Source: UBA2227 sp036677505 (GTDB taxonomy: Bacteria > Bacillota_I > Bacilli_A > Erysipelotrichales > Erysipelotrichaceae). Taken from it: 64,000 bases of DNA. The notes under the pieces were generated by a model. It saw nothing but the letters and a program-made list of their open reading frames with translations, had not been told where the DNA came from and searched no databases. The stretch spans positions 19,126 to 83,125 of the forward strand of contig JAVBWK010000002.1 of the NCBI GenBank assembly GCA_036677505.1. Reading direction: 5' to 3'. The translations under genes were made by a program, and so were the position numbers. Below, one piece after another: positions 15,714-24,566 of this stretch; position 1 is the first letter of the stretch; each line of letters begins with the position of its first letter.

Positions 15714-16289
15714 ATGAGCGATTTGATCATCGGCTGTCTGGCGTTTGGTTTGCTTTATATTTTTGATTACAATAAAATTGAGGCAAGAATCCAGTGGCTA
15801 AACAGTTTCTTCGGTATCGGTGTGATAATATTAGCCTATTCTTCTTGGCAGGTGATTTTTTCACCGTCTGCCGGTTTCTCTGTTTCCGCCGAAATTTCCG
15901 CAGTGTTTTATGGACTTGCGGGCATTAGTGCGCTTTTTATGCTGTATGCTCTTTTTGGGGCCTTGCCTTTTGAGAAGACATACGTAAAAGGCAGCTCCAG
16001 CGAGCTGATCGACACCGGAGTTTACGCCTTGTGCCGGCATCCGGGAGTATGGGGATTCTTCTTTATGTATATATTTGCATTCTTAGCCAGCGGCAAGTGG
16101 ATCGTATTAGCCGCATGTATTTGCTGGACACTGATGGATATCATTCACGTATGGGTGCAGGACAAGTATTTCTTTCCGAAAACATTACCGGGATATCAGC
16201 AGTATCAGCAAACAACACCGTTTCTGTTCTTCACAAGGGAGAGTTTCACAAGGTTTATCCAGACCATAGGAAGTAGGGGCAAACTATGA
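15714..16289 (+). CDS. ICMT/PEMT-like membrane methyltransferase-family protein
   Basis: A 191-residue protein with about five hydrophobic segments. The conserved C-terminal block is TGVYALCRHPGVWGFFF, then a tryptophan-rich helix and KYFFPKTLPGYQQYQQTTPF. This matches the cofactor-binding pattern (RHP, then E/D and a tyrosine-rich tail) of the isoprenylcysteine carboxyl methyltransferase/phospholipid methyltransferase superfamily. Some members of that superfamily are reductases or have unknown roles, so the reaction is not certain. ATG 15714 follows AAAGGGAAAG; a longer frame from 15657 would include the -10 box. Its stop overlaps the GH3 gene by 4 bases (ATGA). Confidence 0.7.
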   Translation: MSDLIIGCLAFGLLYIFDYNKIEARIQWLNSFFGIGVIILAYSSWQVIFSPSAGFSVSAEISAVFYGLAGISALFMLYALFGALPFEKTYVKGSSSELIDTGVYALCRHPGVWGFFFMYIFAFLASGKWIVLAACICWTLMDIIHVWVQDKYFFPKTLPGYQQYQQTTPFLFFTRESFTRFIQTIGSRGKL

Positions 16290-17902
16290 ACATGGATCAA
16301 ATGCTCAAAGAAAAACGATATGATGAAATCTGGCAGAAATACTGCGGTTTTTTAGACTCTTCAATTGGTGATTTCATGGAGATTCAGAATCGGCTTCTGA
16401 TGGAGCAAATCGATTTATATTCAAAATGCGAGTTAGGTAAGAAAATCATGGGCGGTAAGACCCCGCGGAGCGTTGATGAGTTCCGCCGTCTTGTTCCATT
16501 AACGACATATGAAGATTATGCAGACATGCTGCTGCCTAAAAACAAAGACATTCTACCATCTGAACCTCTGGTTTGGATTCAGACGACATGGGAAGGCGGA
16601 AAATCACCGCTAAAGGTTGCACCTTACACTAAAACGATGATCAATCATCATCGTGACGTTGCTTTGACATGTTTCATTTTGGCCACAAGTACGGAAAAGG
16701 GAAAATTCAACTTAAAACCGAAAATGAATTTCCTCAACGGCATGGCACCGCTGCCATACCTGACCGGATTGCTTCCTTACACGATTCAAGGGGAATACAC
16801 CGTCAATTTCATGCCATCCATTGAAGAAGGCAATAAAATGACCTTTGGCGAACGTAACAAAGCCGGCTTTAAACAAGGCATGCAACGCGGTATCGACCTA
16901 TTTTACGGATTGAGCAGTGTTATCGTACGCATGAGCGAAAGTTTCTCTGACGGATCAAAATCCGGCGGTAAGTTTGATGTTCTGTCTTACCGGCTGCCTA
17001 TGCTGCAGAAACTGATTAAAGCGAAAATTAAAAGTAAACTTTCGAAACAGCCGATGTTACCCAAAGATATATTCGATTTGAAAGGCTTTATCTGTGCCGG
17101 AACTGATTCCACTCATTTTAAGAAAAAGATCGAGTATTACTGGGGGGTTAAACCGCTGGAGATTTTCGGCGGAACCGAAGCCACCTGTATCGCAGCAGAG
17201 TCTTGGACGAAGAAAGGTCTGATCCTGTTCCCGACGGTCTGCTTCTATGAGTTTATTCCGATGAGCGAGTTCTATAAGAATCTCGAGAATCCGAAACACA
17301 AACCGAAAACTTATCTGCTGAACGAACTGAAAGCCGATGAATATTACGAAATTGTCATCACTTCCCTTAAGGGCGGAGCTTTTGCCCGTTACAGGATTGG
17401 TGATGTATTCAAATGTGAATCTATGTCTCGTGAAGAAGATGGTATCATGCTTCCGCACTTCAAGTATGTCGATCGCATCGCACCGGTTATCGATCTTGCC
17501 GGATTTACCCGCATAACCGAAGCTACGATCGAAGAAGTCATACGGCTTTCCAAACTTGATATCCATGACTGGTTTGCCGTGAAGCGTTACGACAGCCTGG
17601 AACGTCCGTATGTGGATATGTATATTGAACTGAATCACAAATCAGGCTTCGGAATGGATAATGCCGATCTGGTCCGTGATCAGCTGGAGATTTATTTCCG
17701 CTACACAGACGAAGACTTTAAAAATCTGAAGAAGATGCTTGGAATCGATCCGTTGCAAGTACGTATCTTGCCATTGGGCAGTATTGAAAGGTACCGACGT
17801 TCAATCAATCACACACTGTTTAGAGTGAACCCGAATTTCTTCGACGTCACCGAGATTCTGAAAATCGCCGCGACCAACAAAGGGGGTGAACCCTATTGTT
17901 AA
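16286..17902 (+). CDS. GH3-family acyl-acid amido synthetase-like protein
   Basis: A 538-residue protein of the GH3 auxin-responsive promoter family, in the adenylate-forming (ANL) superfamily. The N-terminal EFRRLVPLTTYEDYADML block, TTWEGGKSP (nucleotide-binding loop 1), FGGTEAT (loop 2 region), and YRIGDVFKCE followed by FKYVDR (motif 3 and hinge) follow the family order. Plant GH3 enzymes activate a carboxylic acid with ATP and link it to an amino acid. Bacterial homologues are mostly uncharacterised. It overlaps both neighbours (4 and 7 bases), so it is translationally coupled to a membrane methyltransferase-like protein and a signalling protein. ATG 16292 is an alternative start two codons in. 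Confidence 0.85.
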   Translation: MNMDQMLKEKRYDEIWQKYCGFLDSSIGDFMEIQNRLLMEQIDLYSKCELGKKIMGGKTPRSVDEFRRLVPLTTYEDYADMLLPKNKDILPSEPLVWIQTTWEGGKSPLKVAPYTKTMINHHRDVALTCFILATSTEKGKFNLKPKMNFLNGMAPLPYLTGLLPYTIQGEYTVNFMPSIEEGNKMTFGERNKAGFKQGMQRGIDLFYGLSSVIVRMSESFSDGSKSGGKFDVLSYRLPMLQKLIKAKIKSKLSKQPMLPKDIFDLKGFICAGTDSTHFKKKIEYYWGVKPLEIFGGTEATCIAAESWTKKGLILFPTVCFYEFIPMSEFYKNLENPKHKPKTYLLNELKADEYYEIVITSLKGGAFARYRIGDVFKCESMSREEDGIMLPHFKYVDRIAPVIDLAGFTRITEATIEEVIRLSKLDIHDWFAVKRYDSLERPYVDMYIELNHKSGFGMDNADLVRDQLEIYFRYTDEDFKNLKKMLGIDPLQVRILPLGSIERYRRSINHTLFRVNPNFFDVTEILKIAATNKGGEPYC

Positions 17903-20457
17903 TCCGTAATATCATCTATTGGGGCATTCCTTCTCTCGCTTTAGCCATCAATCTGGTACTGTTCTTAATTCTTGTCTTATCGAAAAAGGATAACCATATC
18001 CGCTCCTTTATGATGTTTGTTTTATCGATGATTGCCTGGGCATCCACTTCGCTGCTGATGAAAGCGCAAGTTCAGCCCGGGGTTTTGTTCTTCAACCGGA
18101 TGATGGTCTCATCGATCACATTGGTTCCGTATTTTGCATATATCTTTATCAGTAACTTTACCGGCCAAATCAAGAAATCAGCTATTGCTTTTTGGACACT
18201 TGTCATCGTAGTCATGAACATATTGAATGCCATGGGTTATATGATAACGGATGCAGCTATGGTGCCAATCGTCATTGACGGAAACACAACCTATGAGCTT
18301 CAATATTCCTTAGGAATTCCCGCATATTTTGCCTTTGGTACGATTTTTATTCTGCTGAGTGTCTGTATGCTGATGATGCGCAAAGCGATCCGTTACGGAA
18401 ACAAATCCTCTAGCCGGCTTAAACCGGTATTGACGGGATTATTCATTCTTTATGTCGGATTTGCAATCAATCTGCTGCCGGCCATCGGTAAATACCCGAT
18501 TGACTTTGCATTTGGTATCGTTACATCTATCTATATGATGGTTGCAGTTTATAAAACCCGGGTCATCGAGCTTAAGTTCGTTATCACCAGGGCTGTCGTG
18601 TTTACCGGTTTGCTGACACTGCTGGTCACGGTAACCGTATTTATCGTTAATCAAATCATGAGTACGTTTGGAACTTTCATGAGTGAAATGTCGAGACAGG
18701 GTCAGATCCTTATTTCAACCCTTGTTTCTATCCTCATGTTTTTGCCATTATTCAATATCGTTCAAAGATTGGTGGAAAATTACTTCTACAAAGTCGAAAA
18801 TCAGCACAACAACATGATAAAGCTGTTTACGATGACCGTATCCAATAACCTCAACCTTGAGAACATCACTGATGAATTATTGAAAGTTGTCAATGAGATC
18901 ACCAGCAATGACCGGGCGTTTATCTTTTTGAAAAATGATGAAACGGAAGATTACGATTATTATGCTTCAATCAAGAAACTTGACAAACTCTCATTTAATA
19001 TTCAAAAGACACACCCGTTTGTCCGATGGTTCAAACAGTTTGATGATATTATTTACGAACAGTATATCGATGTGCATCCGTTCTTTAAAACCATGTGGGA
19101 TAATGAACGTCAGGAACTCATTCTTATGCGTTTTGAAGCGGCGATACCGCTGAAATATAACGGTTCGCTGACCGGAATCCTGCTGATTTCATCCAAAGAC
19201 AGCACCTCACGTTTAGCAGAATCCGAACTGAATCACGTCGCGACCTTGTGTGCTACAGCAGCAATTACGATTTCCAATGCAAGTATGTATGAAAGAACGA
19301 AACGTGAAGCCGTCATGGATGGGCTTACCAATGTGTACAACCGTCGTTACTTTATGGAGCAGATCGCGAAGTATACAGCCAATCTGAGAAACCAGATCGT
19401 TTCGCTGATCATCCTGAATATCGACATGTTCAGTGTCTTCAATGACTTGTACGGACATTATGCCGGCGACTATGCGTTGGTAAAGATTGCCGAAGCCATC
19501 AAGTTTGTCTGCGGTTCCCAAGGAGTCATCTGCCGATTTGGAGAAGATACATTTGCAATCATCCTGCCCTTTGTGGATTCCAAAGGTGCTTATGAATTAT
19601 CAGAGAAAATAAGATTGAGAATTATCAATCAGTCGATGTCCGAAAAAGAAGATATTAACCGGTTCGTCACGATTTCAGCAGGCATCTGTGTGGCACCGAC
19701 CTTAGCCAATGATGAAAAGGATATCGTTGCCAAAGCCAATTTAGCATTGCATGCAGCCAAAGCAAACGGCAAGAATCAGTCCCTGATTTATAATCCGGAT
19801 CAGCATGATGCCCGTCACAACGGCGATGAAGAAATGAATATGGCCACGATTTATGCACTGACTGCAGCAATCGATGCCAAAGACCACTATACATTCGGTC
19901 ACTCTCAACGGGTTGCCCGTTATGCTGTGGCTATCGCTGAGGAGGCCGGAGCATCGAAGGATGAACTGGAACTGATCCGGCAGGCTTCACTGTTACATGA
20001 CATCGGAAAAATCGGTATTCCGGAAAATATTCTGACGAAGTATACGAAACTGACGGATGAAGAGTATGACACGATGAAAAAGCATGTGGACATGTCCATT
20101 ACGATCATCAAGTATCTGCCTTCCTTCTCGCATGTTATCCCGGCCATTATCGGACATCATGAACGTTGGGACGGCACCGGTTACCCGCGCAAAATTGCCG
20201 GAGAGAACATACCGTTTGCTGCCCGATGCATCGCTATTGCCGATGCCTTCGATGCCATCACCTCCGACCGCCACTATAAGAGTTATCTCAGCGTGGATTA
20301 TGCCGTCGATGAGATTGAGCGTTATGCAGGCAAACAATTCGATCCAAAGCTTGCTGCCATCTTTGTAAAACTGGTCAGAAGCGGGAAACTGATTATCGAA
20401 CCTTCCCGGGCAAGCAATTATCCAACCCAAGCTCAACCGCCAAATATAAAAGCGTGA
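17896..20457 (+). CDS. 7TM sensor with GAF, degenerate GGDEF and HD-GYP domains
   Basis: An 853-residue signalling protein. Seven to eight membrane segments occupy residues 1-280, like the histidine-kinase N-terminal 7TM region. A GAF-type domain covers about 310-470, a GGDEF-like domain about 475-640 and HD-GYP about 660-840. The GGDEF site reads GEDTF near residue 548, so cyclase activity is doubtful. The HD-GYP site looks intact: LLHDIGKIGIP near 700 and HHERWDGTGYP near 758. The likely activity is c-di-GMP (or related dinucleotide) hydrolysis, with the GGDEF as a regulatory site. The start is TTG 17896 after GGGGGTG, 7 bases inside the GH3 gene; no ATG fits. Confidence 0.88.
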   Translation: MLIRNIIYWGIPSLALAINLVLFLILVLSKKDNHIRSFMMFVLSMIAWASTSLLMKAQVQPGVLFFNRMMVSSITLVPYFAYIFISNFTGQIKKSAIAFWTLVIVVMNILNAMGYMITDAAMVPIVIDGNTTYELQYSLGIPAYFAFGTIFILLSVCMLMMRKAIRYGNKSSSRLKPVLTGLFILYVGFAINLLPAIGKYPIDFAFGIVTSIYMMVAVYKTRVIELKFVITRAVVFTGLLTLLVTVTVFIVNQIMSTFGTFMSEMSRQGQILISTLVSILMFLPLFNIVQRLVENYFYKVENQHNNMIKLFTMTVSNNLNLENITDELLKVVNEITSNDRAFIFLKNDETEDYDYYASIKKLDKLSFNIQKTHPFVRWFKQFDDIIYEQYIDVHPFFKTMWDNERQELILMRFEAAIPLKYNGSLTGILLISSKDSTSRLAESELNHVATLCATAAITISNASMYERTKREAVMDGLTNVYNRRYFMEQIAKYTANLRNQIVSLIILNIDMFSVFNDLYGHYAGDYALVKIAEAIKFVCGSQGVICRFGEDTFAIILPFVDSKGAYELSEKIRLRIINQSMSEKEDINRFVTISAGICVAPTLANDEKDIVAKANLALHAAKANGKNQSLIYNPDQHDARHNGDEEMNMATIYALTAAIDAKDHYTFGHSQRVARYAVAIAEEAGASKDELELIRQASLLHDIGKIGIPENILTKYTKLTDEEYDTMKKHVDMSITIIKYLPSFSHVIPAIIGHHERWDGTGYPRKIAGENIPFAARCIAIADAFDAITSDRHYKSYLSVDYAVDEIERYAGKQFDPKLAAIFVKLVRSGKLIIEPSRASNYPTQAQPPNIKA

Positions 20458-20479
20458 CCCAGTAAGGTTACGCTTTTTG
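20448..20479 (+). terminator. Terminator of the methyltransferase-GH3-HD-GYP operon
   Basis: AAAAGCGTGACC / GGTTACGCTTTT with a 6-base loop and T run; the stem starts inside the last codons. Confidence 0.85.
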
Positions 20480-20538
20480 TATCCTGAGATACATTATATT
20501 CATGCAAAATCTGTATAATATGATTGGAAGGTGAAATT

Positions 20539-20733
20539 ATGATAACAAAAGATTTAACGATCAGACAACTGATCACGCAATACCCGCAAACTCTGAGTTT
20601 GCTTATGCATTTTGAGATGGCTTGCTTCGGATGCCCTTCTGCGCAAGATGAAACCTTGGAAGAAGCCTGTTATGTGCACGGATACGATGTTGAAGAGCTG
20701 ATCGATCAGCTAGAGGTTGTAGCCCATGGCTGA
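20539..20733 (+). CDS. DUF1858 protein (hybrid-cluster-protein-associated redox disulfide domain)
   Basis: A 64-residue protein made of a single DUF1858 domain. It has the TIRQLITQYPQTLSLL helix and the paired cysteines in MACFGCPSAQDETLEEAC. The family is linked by context to hybrid cluster protein and to redox or nitric oxide handling, with the cysteine pair as a presumed redox disulfide. Start ATG 20539 follows GGAAGGTG. An extended -10 (TGTATAAT, 20514-20519) lies just upstream. It overlaps the next gene by 8 bases, and a Crp/Fnr regulator and flavodiiron protein follow downstream. Confidence 0.88.
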   Translation: MITKDLTIRQLITQYPQTLSLLMHFEMACFGCPSAQDETLEEACYVHGYDVEELIDQLEVVAHG

Positions 20734-21334
20734 GAAATTCGCTGAAATCCATGTTTGGATGTTCAACAAGATCAAGTTGCTTAACACTTGGGGAGATCAG
20801 CTGATCGATTTATTACCACAAAGCGACAGAAGAGCAGATTTGAAAGAACAGATGGAGCAGTTGTTTACTTTTCCCAGTGGTCAACTGGATGAAATCATCG
20901 ATCACGAGAATATTCATCAATGGCTTGAAAAGCACTTGGTCCAATCAGAACGGAAATTTGCCTGGGTCATTACCAAAATTTCCGGAAAACCTTTTTCACA
21001 AAGCGAGTTAGAAAAAATCTTCTACCAATGGGGAAAAGAACATAAAGAATATATCCGGCCGGTATGGCTTAAACCTTCTTACATATACCGATCCCTTACC
21101 GATGCTCTGACTGAGGGTATGCCCTGTGACAAAGCCAATCAGGTCATCAGTCATGATGAGAATCACTTAACTTGGGAAGTCATCCGATGCATGCATCAGA
21201 AAGCCTGGGAAGATGAACAAGGAGATATTCATGTTTTCTATGCTCTGAGAAATGCCTGGATTAGAGGCATGCTTGAAAACAGCGGATTTACTTATTCTTC
21301 TCAACATCCCCAATACACGATTCGACGGAATTAG
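20726..21334 (+). CDS. Conserved protein of unknown function coupled to the DUF1858 gene
   Basis: A 202-residue soluble, mostly helical protein that I cannot assign. It is rich in His, Trp and acidic residues, for example IHVWMFNKI near the N-terminus, HENIHQWLEKHL in the middle and SHDENHLTWEVIRCMHQ near the C-terminus. The His/Glu pattern could bind a metal, but it does not match the hemerythrin motif set. Its start lies 8 bases inside the DUF1858 gene, so a shared role is likely. Confidence 0.75.
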   Translation: MAEKFAEIHVWMFNKIKLLNTWGDQLIDLLPQSDRRADLKEQMEQLFTFPSGQLDEIIDHENIHQWLEKHLVQSERKFAWVITKISGKPFSQSELEKIFYQWGKEHKEYIRPVWLKPSYIYRSLTDALTEGMPCDKANQVISHDENHLTWEVIRCMHQKAWEDEQGDIHVFYALRNAWIRGMLENSGFTYSSQHPQYTIRRN

Positions 21335-21335
21335 C

Positions 21336-21359
21336 AAAAAGATGGAAACATCTTTTTTG
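21336..21359 (+). terminator. Terminator after the DUF1858 pair
   Basis: AAAAGATG / CATCTTTT with a GAAA loop and T run directly after the stop codon. Confidence 0.85.
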
Positions 21360-21404
21360 TTTGCCTATCGTACGAATTCCATTTATTATATACTTGGTGA
21401 TTAA

Positions 21405-22100
21405 GTGAAAGATTTGATCGATAAAATCCAAAAATGTCTGCTTTTTGTTTCTTTGAGTGAAGATCAGTTACTTCGCTTCTTTGGTGTTTTCCCACCCCAA
21501 GTCAGAGAATACCAGAAAGATGAAGTTATTATCCGTAGGAATGAGCACTTTCATAAAGTTGGCTGCGTATTGAAAGGAAGAGCTGCCGTTCATCAGGATA
21601 CATCTTATGGTTCGTCTCATATCATCACATGGATCAATGAATCGGATACGTTTGCGGAAGTGCTGATGTTTGTACCCGATCAGCCATATCCTACATCCAT
21701 TTCAGCCGATGGACCGATGCAGGTTTTGTTTATCGAGCCTGATCAAATCACCCGGGATATCGGACACATTAGGGATGTTCAGCATTTGCTGCTCATCAAC
21801 ATCACTCGTCTGATCGCTCAAAAAGCATTTCTGTTGCATAAGAAAGTAGATATCCTGACTATCAAAAGCATTCAAGGAAAGATCTGTCATTATCTTATTC
21901 AACAGTCGGAAAGATATGGGCTAAACAGATTTTCAATTAATCTTAACAGAGAGCAAATGGCAGGTTATCTTCATGTTTCAAGACCTTCACTTTCGCGTGA
22001 GTTAAGAAAACTTCAGCTAGATCAAATCATTGATTATACCGGTAGAACATTTGAAATCATCAATCGATCTCAATGCGAGAGAATTGCCAATGAGGATTAG
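21405..22100 (+). CDS. Crp/Fnr-family transcription regulator
   Basis: A 231-residue regulator with an N-terminal cyclic-nucleotide-binding-type beta barrel (about residues 15-125), a dimer helix and a C-terminal Crp helix-turn-helix (NREQMAGYLHVSRPSLSREL, about 180-200). No cysteine cluster like that of Fnr is seen at the N-terminus, so the effector is not an obvious iron-sulfur centre. The family includes heme- and NO-responsive members that control hybrid cluster protein and flavodiiron genes, which suits its position between a DUF1858 pair and an FprA-type gene. The start is GTG 21405 with a weak ribosome site (TTGGTGA), so the start is somewhat uncertain. Confidence 0.88.
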   Translation: MKDLIDKIQKCLLFVSLSEDQLLRFFGVFPPQVREYQKDEVIIRRNEHFHKVGCVLKGRAAVHQDTSYGSSHIITWINESDTFAEVLMFVPDQPYPTSISADGPMQVLFIEPDQITRDIGHIRDVQHLLLINITRLIAQKAFLLHKKVDILTIKSIQGKICHYLIQQSERYGLNRFSINLNREQMAGYLHVSRPSLSRELRKLQLDQIIDYTGRTFEIINRSQCERIANED

Positions 22101-22114
22101 AAGGAGAAGGTCGT

Positions 22115-23287
22115 ATGAGAAAAAGAAAAATCACTGACGTAGTCGTGTACATTGTGACCGTTCTTATATCCTTGGTCATCAGTTATGCAGGATCTGCGTA
22201 CTACTCAGCCAAAATGCCTGAAATCGAGAATCCTCAGTATGATGCATCTCAATTTCATAGTGCGAAAGTCACTGCAGTTATTTCCGATCAGCCGACCGTT
22301 GATGAGGATGATTTCAGTGTGGTACGCGAAGTCATTTTCAAGGCAACCATATCCAAAGGTCCGTATCAGCATCGCGAAATTACGGTAAAACAACCGTTCA
22401 CCCTTCAGAGTGAAGAAGAACTGTTGCCGCTCAGCGCCGGAGACTCAGTTATTTTATATCGCATTGAATATGGAGATACGATTGAATGGTCGCTGGTCAG
22501 TTATCAGCGAGAGAACTCACTTTGGTTGCTCACGGGAGTATTCATTATCCTGATTATCCTCTTTGGCCGGATGAAAGGGTTTAGTTCGATCCTGTCCTTG
22601 GGATTTACGATATTTGCGATATTTTTCATTCTCATCCCGGCGATACTGGCAAATGTCAATGTCTATATCTTATCATTAGCCATTGTGCTCTATGTGACCC
22701 TGATGACGTTTGTGCTTTTGGGAGGAATCAGTAAAAAGACAATAGCTGCAACTTTCGGCTGTTTTGGCGGTATAGCAACCGCCGCCACCGTAGCCTATAT
22801 ATCGATGGAAATCATGAAGCTCTCCGGGGTCCTTTCCGATGAGTATATTCACTTGATTTTACTCAAAGATGACATTCCGATCGATTTGCGGGGGATCATG
22901 TTTATTGCGGTCGTTATCGGTGCTTTAGGAGCTGTGATGGATGTATCGATGTCCATTGCATCTGCTCTGGAAGAAATCATCATCAACTCTCCGGAAATCA
23001 AACCGGCCGAGGTCATCCGTTCGGGGCTGAATATCGGCAGGGATGTCATGGGTACGATGTCAAACACCCTGATTTTGGCCTACATCGGAAGTGCTTTGCC
23101 TTTTATCTTATTGCTGATCATCTATGCGCGTCCGCTCAATCTGATTGCGAACTCAGAGTATATCGCTTCAGAAGTCATGCAGGCAATCGCCGGCAGTTTG
23201 GGCATCTTGTTTGCCATGCCGATCACGGCACTGACCAGTGCGGCTTTGTACCGGTTAACTCTGAAAGAATCTAAGAAACAGCCATAG
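22115..23287 (+). CDS. YibE/F-family membrane protein
   Basis: A 390-residue membrane protein. Residues 10-30 form an anchor, about 35-135 an extracytoplasmic domain (ending VSYQRENSLW), and 140-385 seven hydrophobic segments with the family core FGRMKGFSSILSLGFTIF, IGALGAVMDVSMSIASALEEI and SNTLILAYIGSALP. YibE/F proteins are widespread in Bacillota and their function is not established. AGAAGGAGAAGG precedes ATG 22115, which is 14 bases after the regulator gene, so the two are probably cotranscribed. Confidence 0.88.
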   Translation: MRKRKITDVVVYIVTVLISLVISYAGSAYYSAKMPEIENPQYDASQFHSAKVTAVISDQPTVDEDDFSVVREVIFKATISKGPYQHREITVKQPFTLQSEEELLPLSAGDSVILYRIEYGDTIEWSLVSYQRENSLWLLTGVFIILIILFGRMKGFSSILSLGFTIFAIFFILIPAILANVNVYILSLAIVLYVTLMTFVLLGGISKKTIAATFGCFGGIATAATVAYISMEIMKLSGVLSDEYIHLILLKDDIPIDLRGIMFIAVVIGALGAVMDVSMSIASALEEIIINSPEIKPAEVIRSGLNIGRDVMGTMSNTLILAYIGSALPFILLLIIYARPLNLIANSEYIASEVMQAIAGSLGILFAMPITALTSAALYRLTLKESKKQP

Positions 23288-23344
23288 ACATGTTGAGCCT
23301 TAAGGTATATGATATTCTCGATCCATACCATGGAGGCGATAAAC

Positions 23345-24559
23345 ATGAAAACCGTAACGATTACAGACGACATTACGTGGGTAGGTCAGCTTGATCCTGA
23401 TCTGCGCATTTTTGATATTATTATGAAAACAGAGCATGGCACCACATACAACTCATATGTGGTAAAAGGAAACGAAAAAACAGCCCTCATCGATACAGCA
23501 AAGAGCAAGTTTCATGAAAGTTTCTTGGAGAATCTAACCCAAGTCACACCCAGAAATGATATTGATTATATTATTATCCTGCACACAGAACCGGATCACT
23601 CCGGATCTCTTCAGTATCTGATTGAAGAAAATCCCGGTATTGAGGTTTTTGGATCTCCGCCAGCAATCAAATATCTGCAGGATATAGTAAATATGCCCAT
23701 AAACAGCCACATGGTCAAAGACGGAGATTTTCTGTCTCTGGGAAACAAAACGCTTCGGTTTTTATCTGTGCCCAATCTTCATTGGCCAGACAGTATGTAT
23801 GCCTACATCGAGGAAGAAAAAGTTCTGTTTTCATGCGACTCATTTGGTGCACACTACAGTTTTGAAGGAGTATTGCTATCAAGGTTAGATGATAAAGATA
23901 ACTATATAAAAGCGATGAAAGCCTATTTTGATGATATCATGGGGCCATTCAAGCCGTTTGTGTTACGCGCACTGGATAAGATTGAGAAATTGGATATTCA
24001 ATTTATCTTGCCGGGCCATGGTCCGTGTCTGGATACGGACATTCCAGATGCAATTCGAAGGTATCGTCAGTGGTCACAACCTGGAAATAAGCACGATAAA
24101 TACTATGTTGTCATTCCTTATGTCAGTGCATACGGGTATACTGAAAAAATGGCTTTGGCCATCAAAGAAGGCATTGAGGCTGGCGGATCTGTTGATGTTA
24201 AAATGATGGATATGGTTGAGGTCGATGTATCCACGGCCGTCAGAGAAATCATTCAGAGCGATGGATTTTTATTGGGGACGCCCACCATTTTAAATGATGC
24301 ACTTAAGCCGATGTGGGATATAACCGCCCATCTTAATCCCATCGTTGTAAAAGATAAGTATGCATCTGCCTTTGGGTCCTATGGATGGAGCGGAGAAGGA
24401 GTGCCGCATATCATTGAGCGGCTCAAACAGCTCAGACTCAAAGTCACAGACGGAATCTCGCTTCGATTCAATCCAGATCAAGAGAAACTGCAATCATGCC
24501 GACAGTTCGGCATGAATTTCGCTCAGCAGATGTTATCAGCTAAAAAAACCGTCGAATGA
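23345..24559 (+). CDS. Flavodiiron (FprA-type A flavoprotein) NO/O2 reductase
   Basis: A 404-residue two-domain enzyme. The metallo-beta-lactamase-like domain has the diiron ligands in HTEPDHSGS and the later HWPDSM and CDSFGAHYS regions. The C-terminal flavodoxin domain begins near residue 260 (IPYVSAYGYTEKMA) and binds FMN. Such proteins reduce O2 to water and/or NO to N2O and protect anaerobes. Rubredoxin is the usual electron donor; a rubredoxin-like protein lies far away at 47.6 kb. ATG 23345 follows GGAGG with 8-base spacing; upstream in-frame ATGs lack a ribosome site. Confidence 0.92.
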   Translation: MKTVTITDDITWVGQLDPDLRIFDIIMKTEHGTTYNSYVVKGNEKTALIDTAKSKFHESFLENLTQVTPRNDIDYIIILHTEPDHSGSLQYLIEENPGIEVFGSPPAIKYLQDIVNMPINSHMVKDGDFLSLGNKTLRFLSVPNLHWPDSMYAYIEEEKVLFSCDSFGAHYSFEGVLLSRLDDKDNYIKAMKAYFDDIMGPFKPFVLRALDKIEKLDIQFILPGHGPCLDTDIPDAIRRYRQWSQPGNKHDKYYVVIPYVSAYGYTEKMALAIKEGIEAGGSVDVKMMDMVEVDVSTAVREIIQSDGFLLGTPTILNDALKPMWDITAHLNPIVVKDKYASAFGSYGWSGEGVPHIIERLKQLRLKVTDGISLRFNPDQEKLQSCRQFGMNFAQQMLSAKKTVE

Positions 24560-24566
24560 CGGTTTT
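24543..24566. terminator. Bidirectional terminator between fprA-type and yhhQ genes
   Basis: AAAACCGTC / GACGGTTTT with loop GAAT, between convergent genes and overlapping both ends. Confidence 0.8.
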
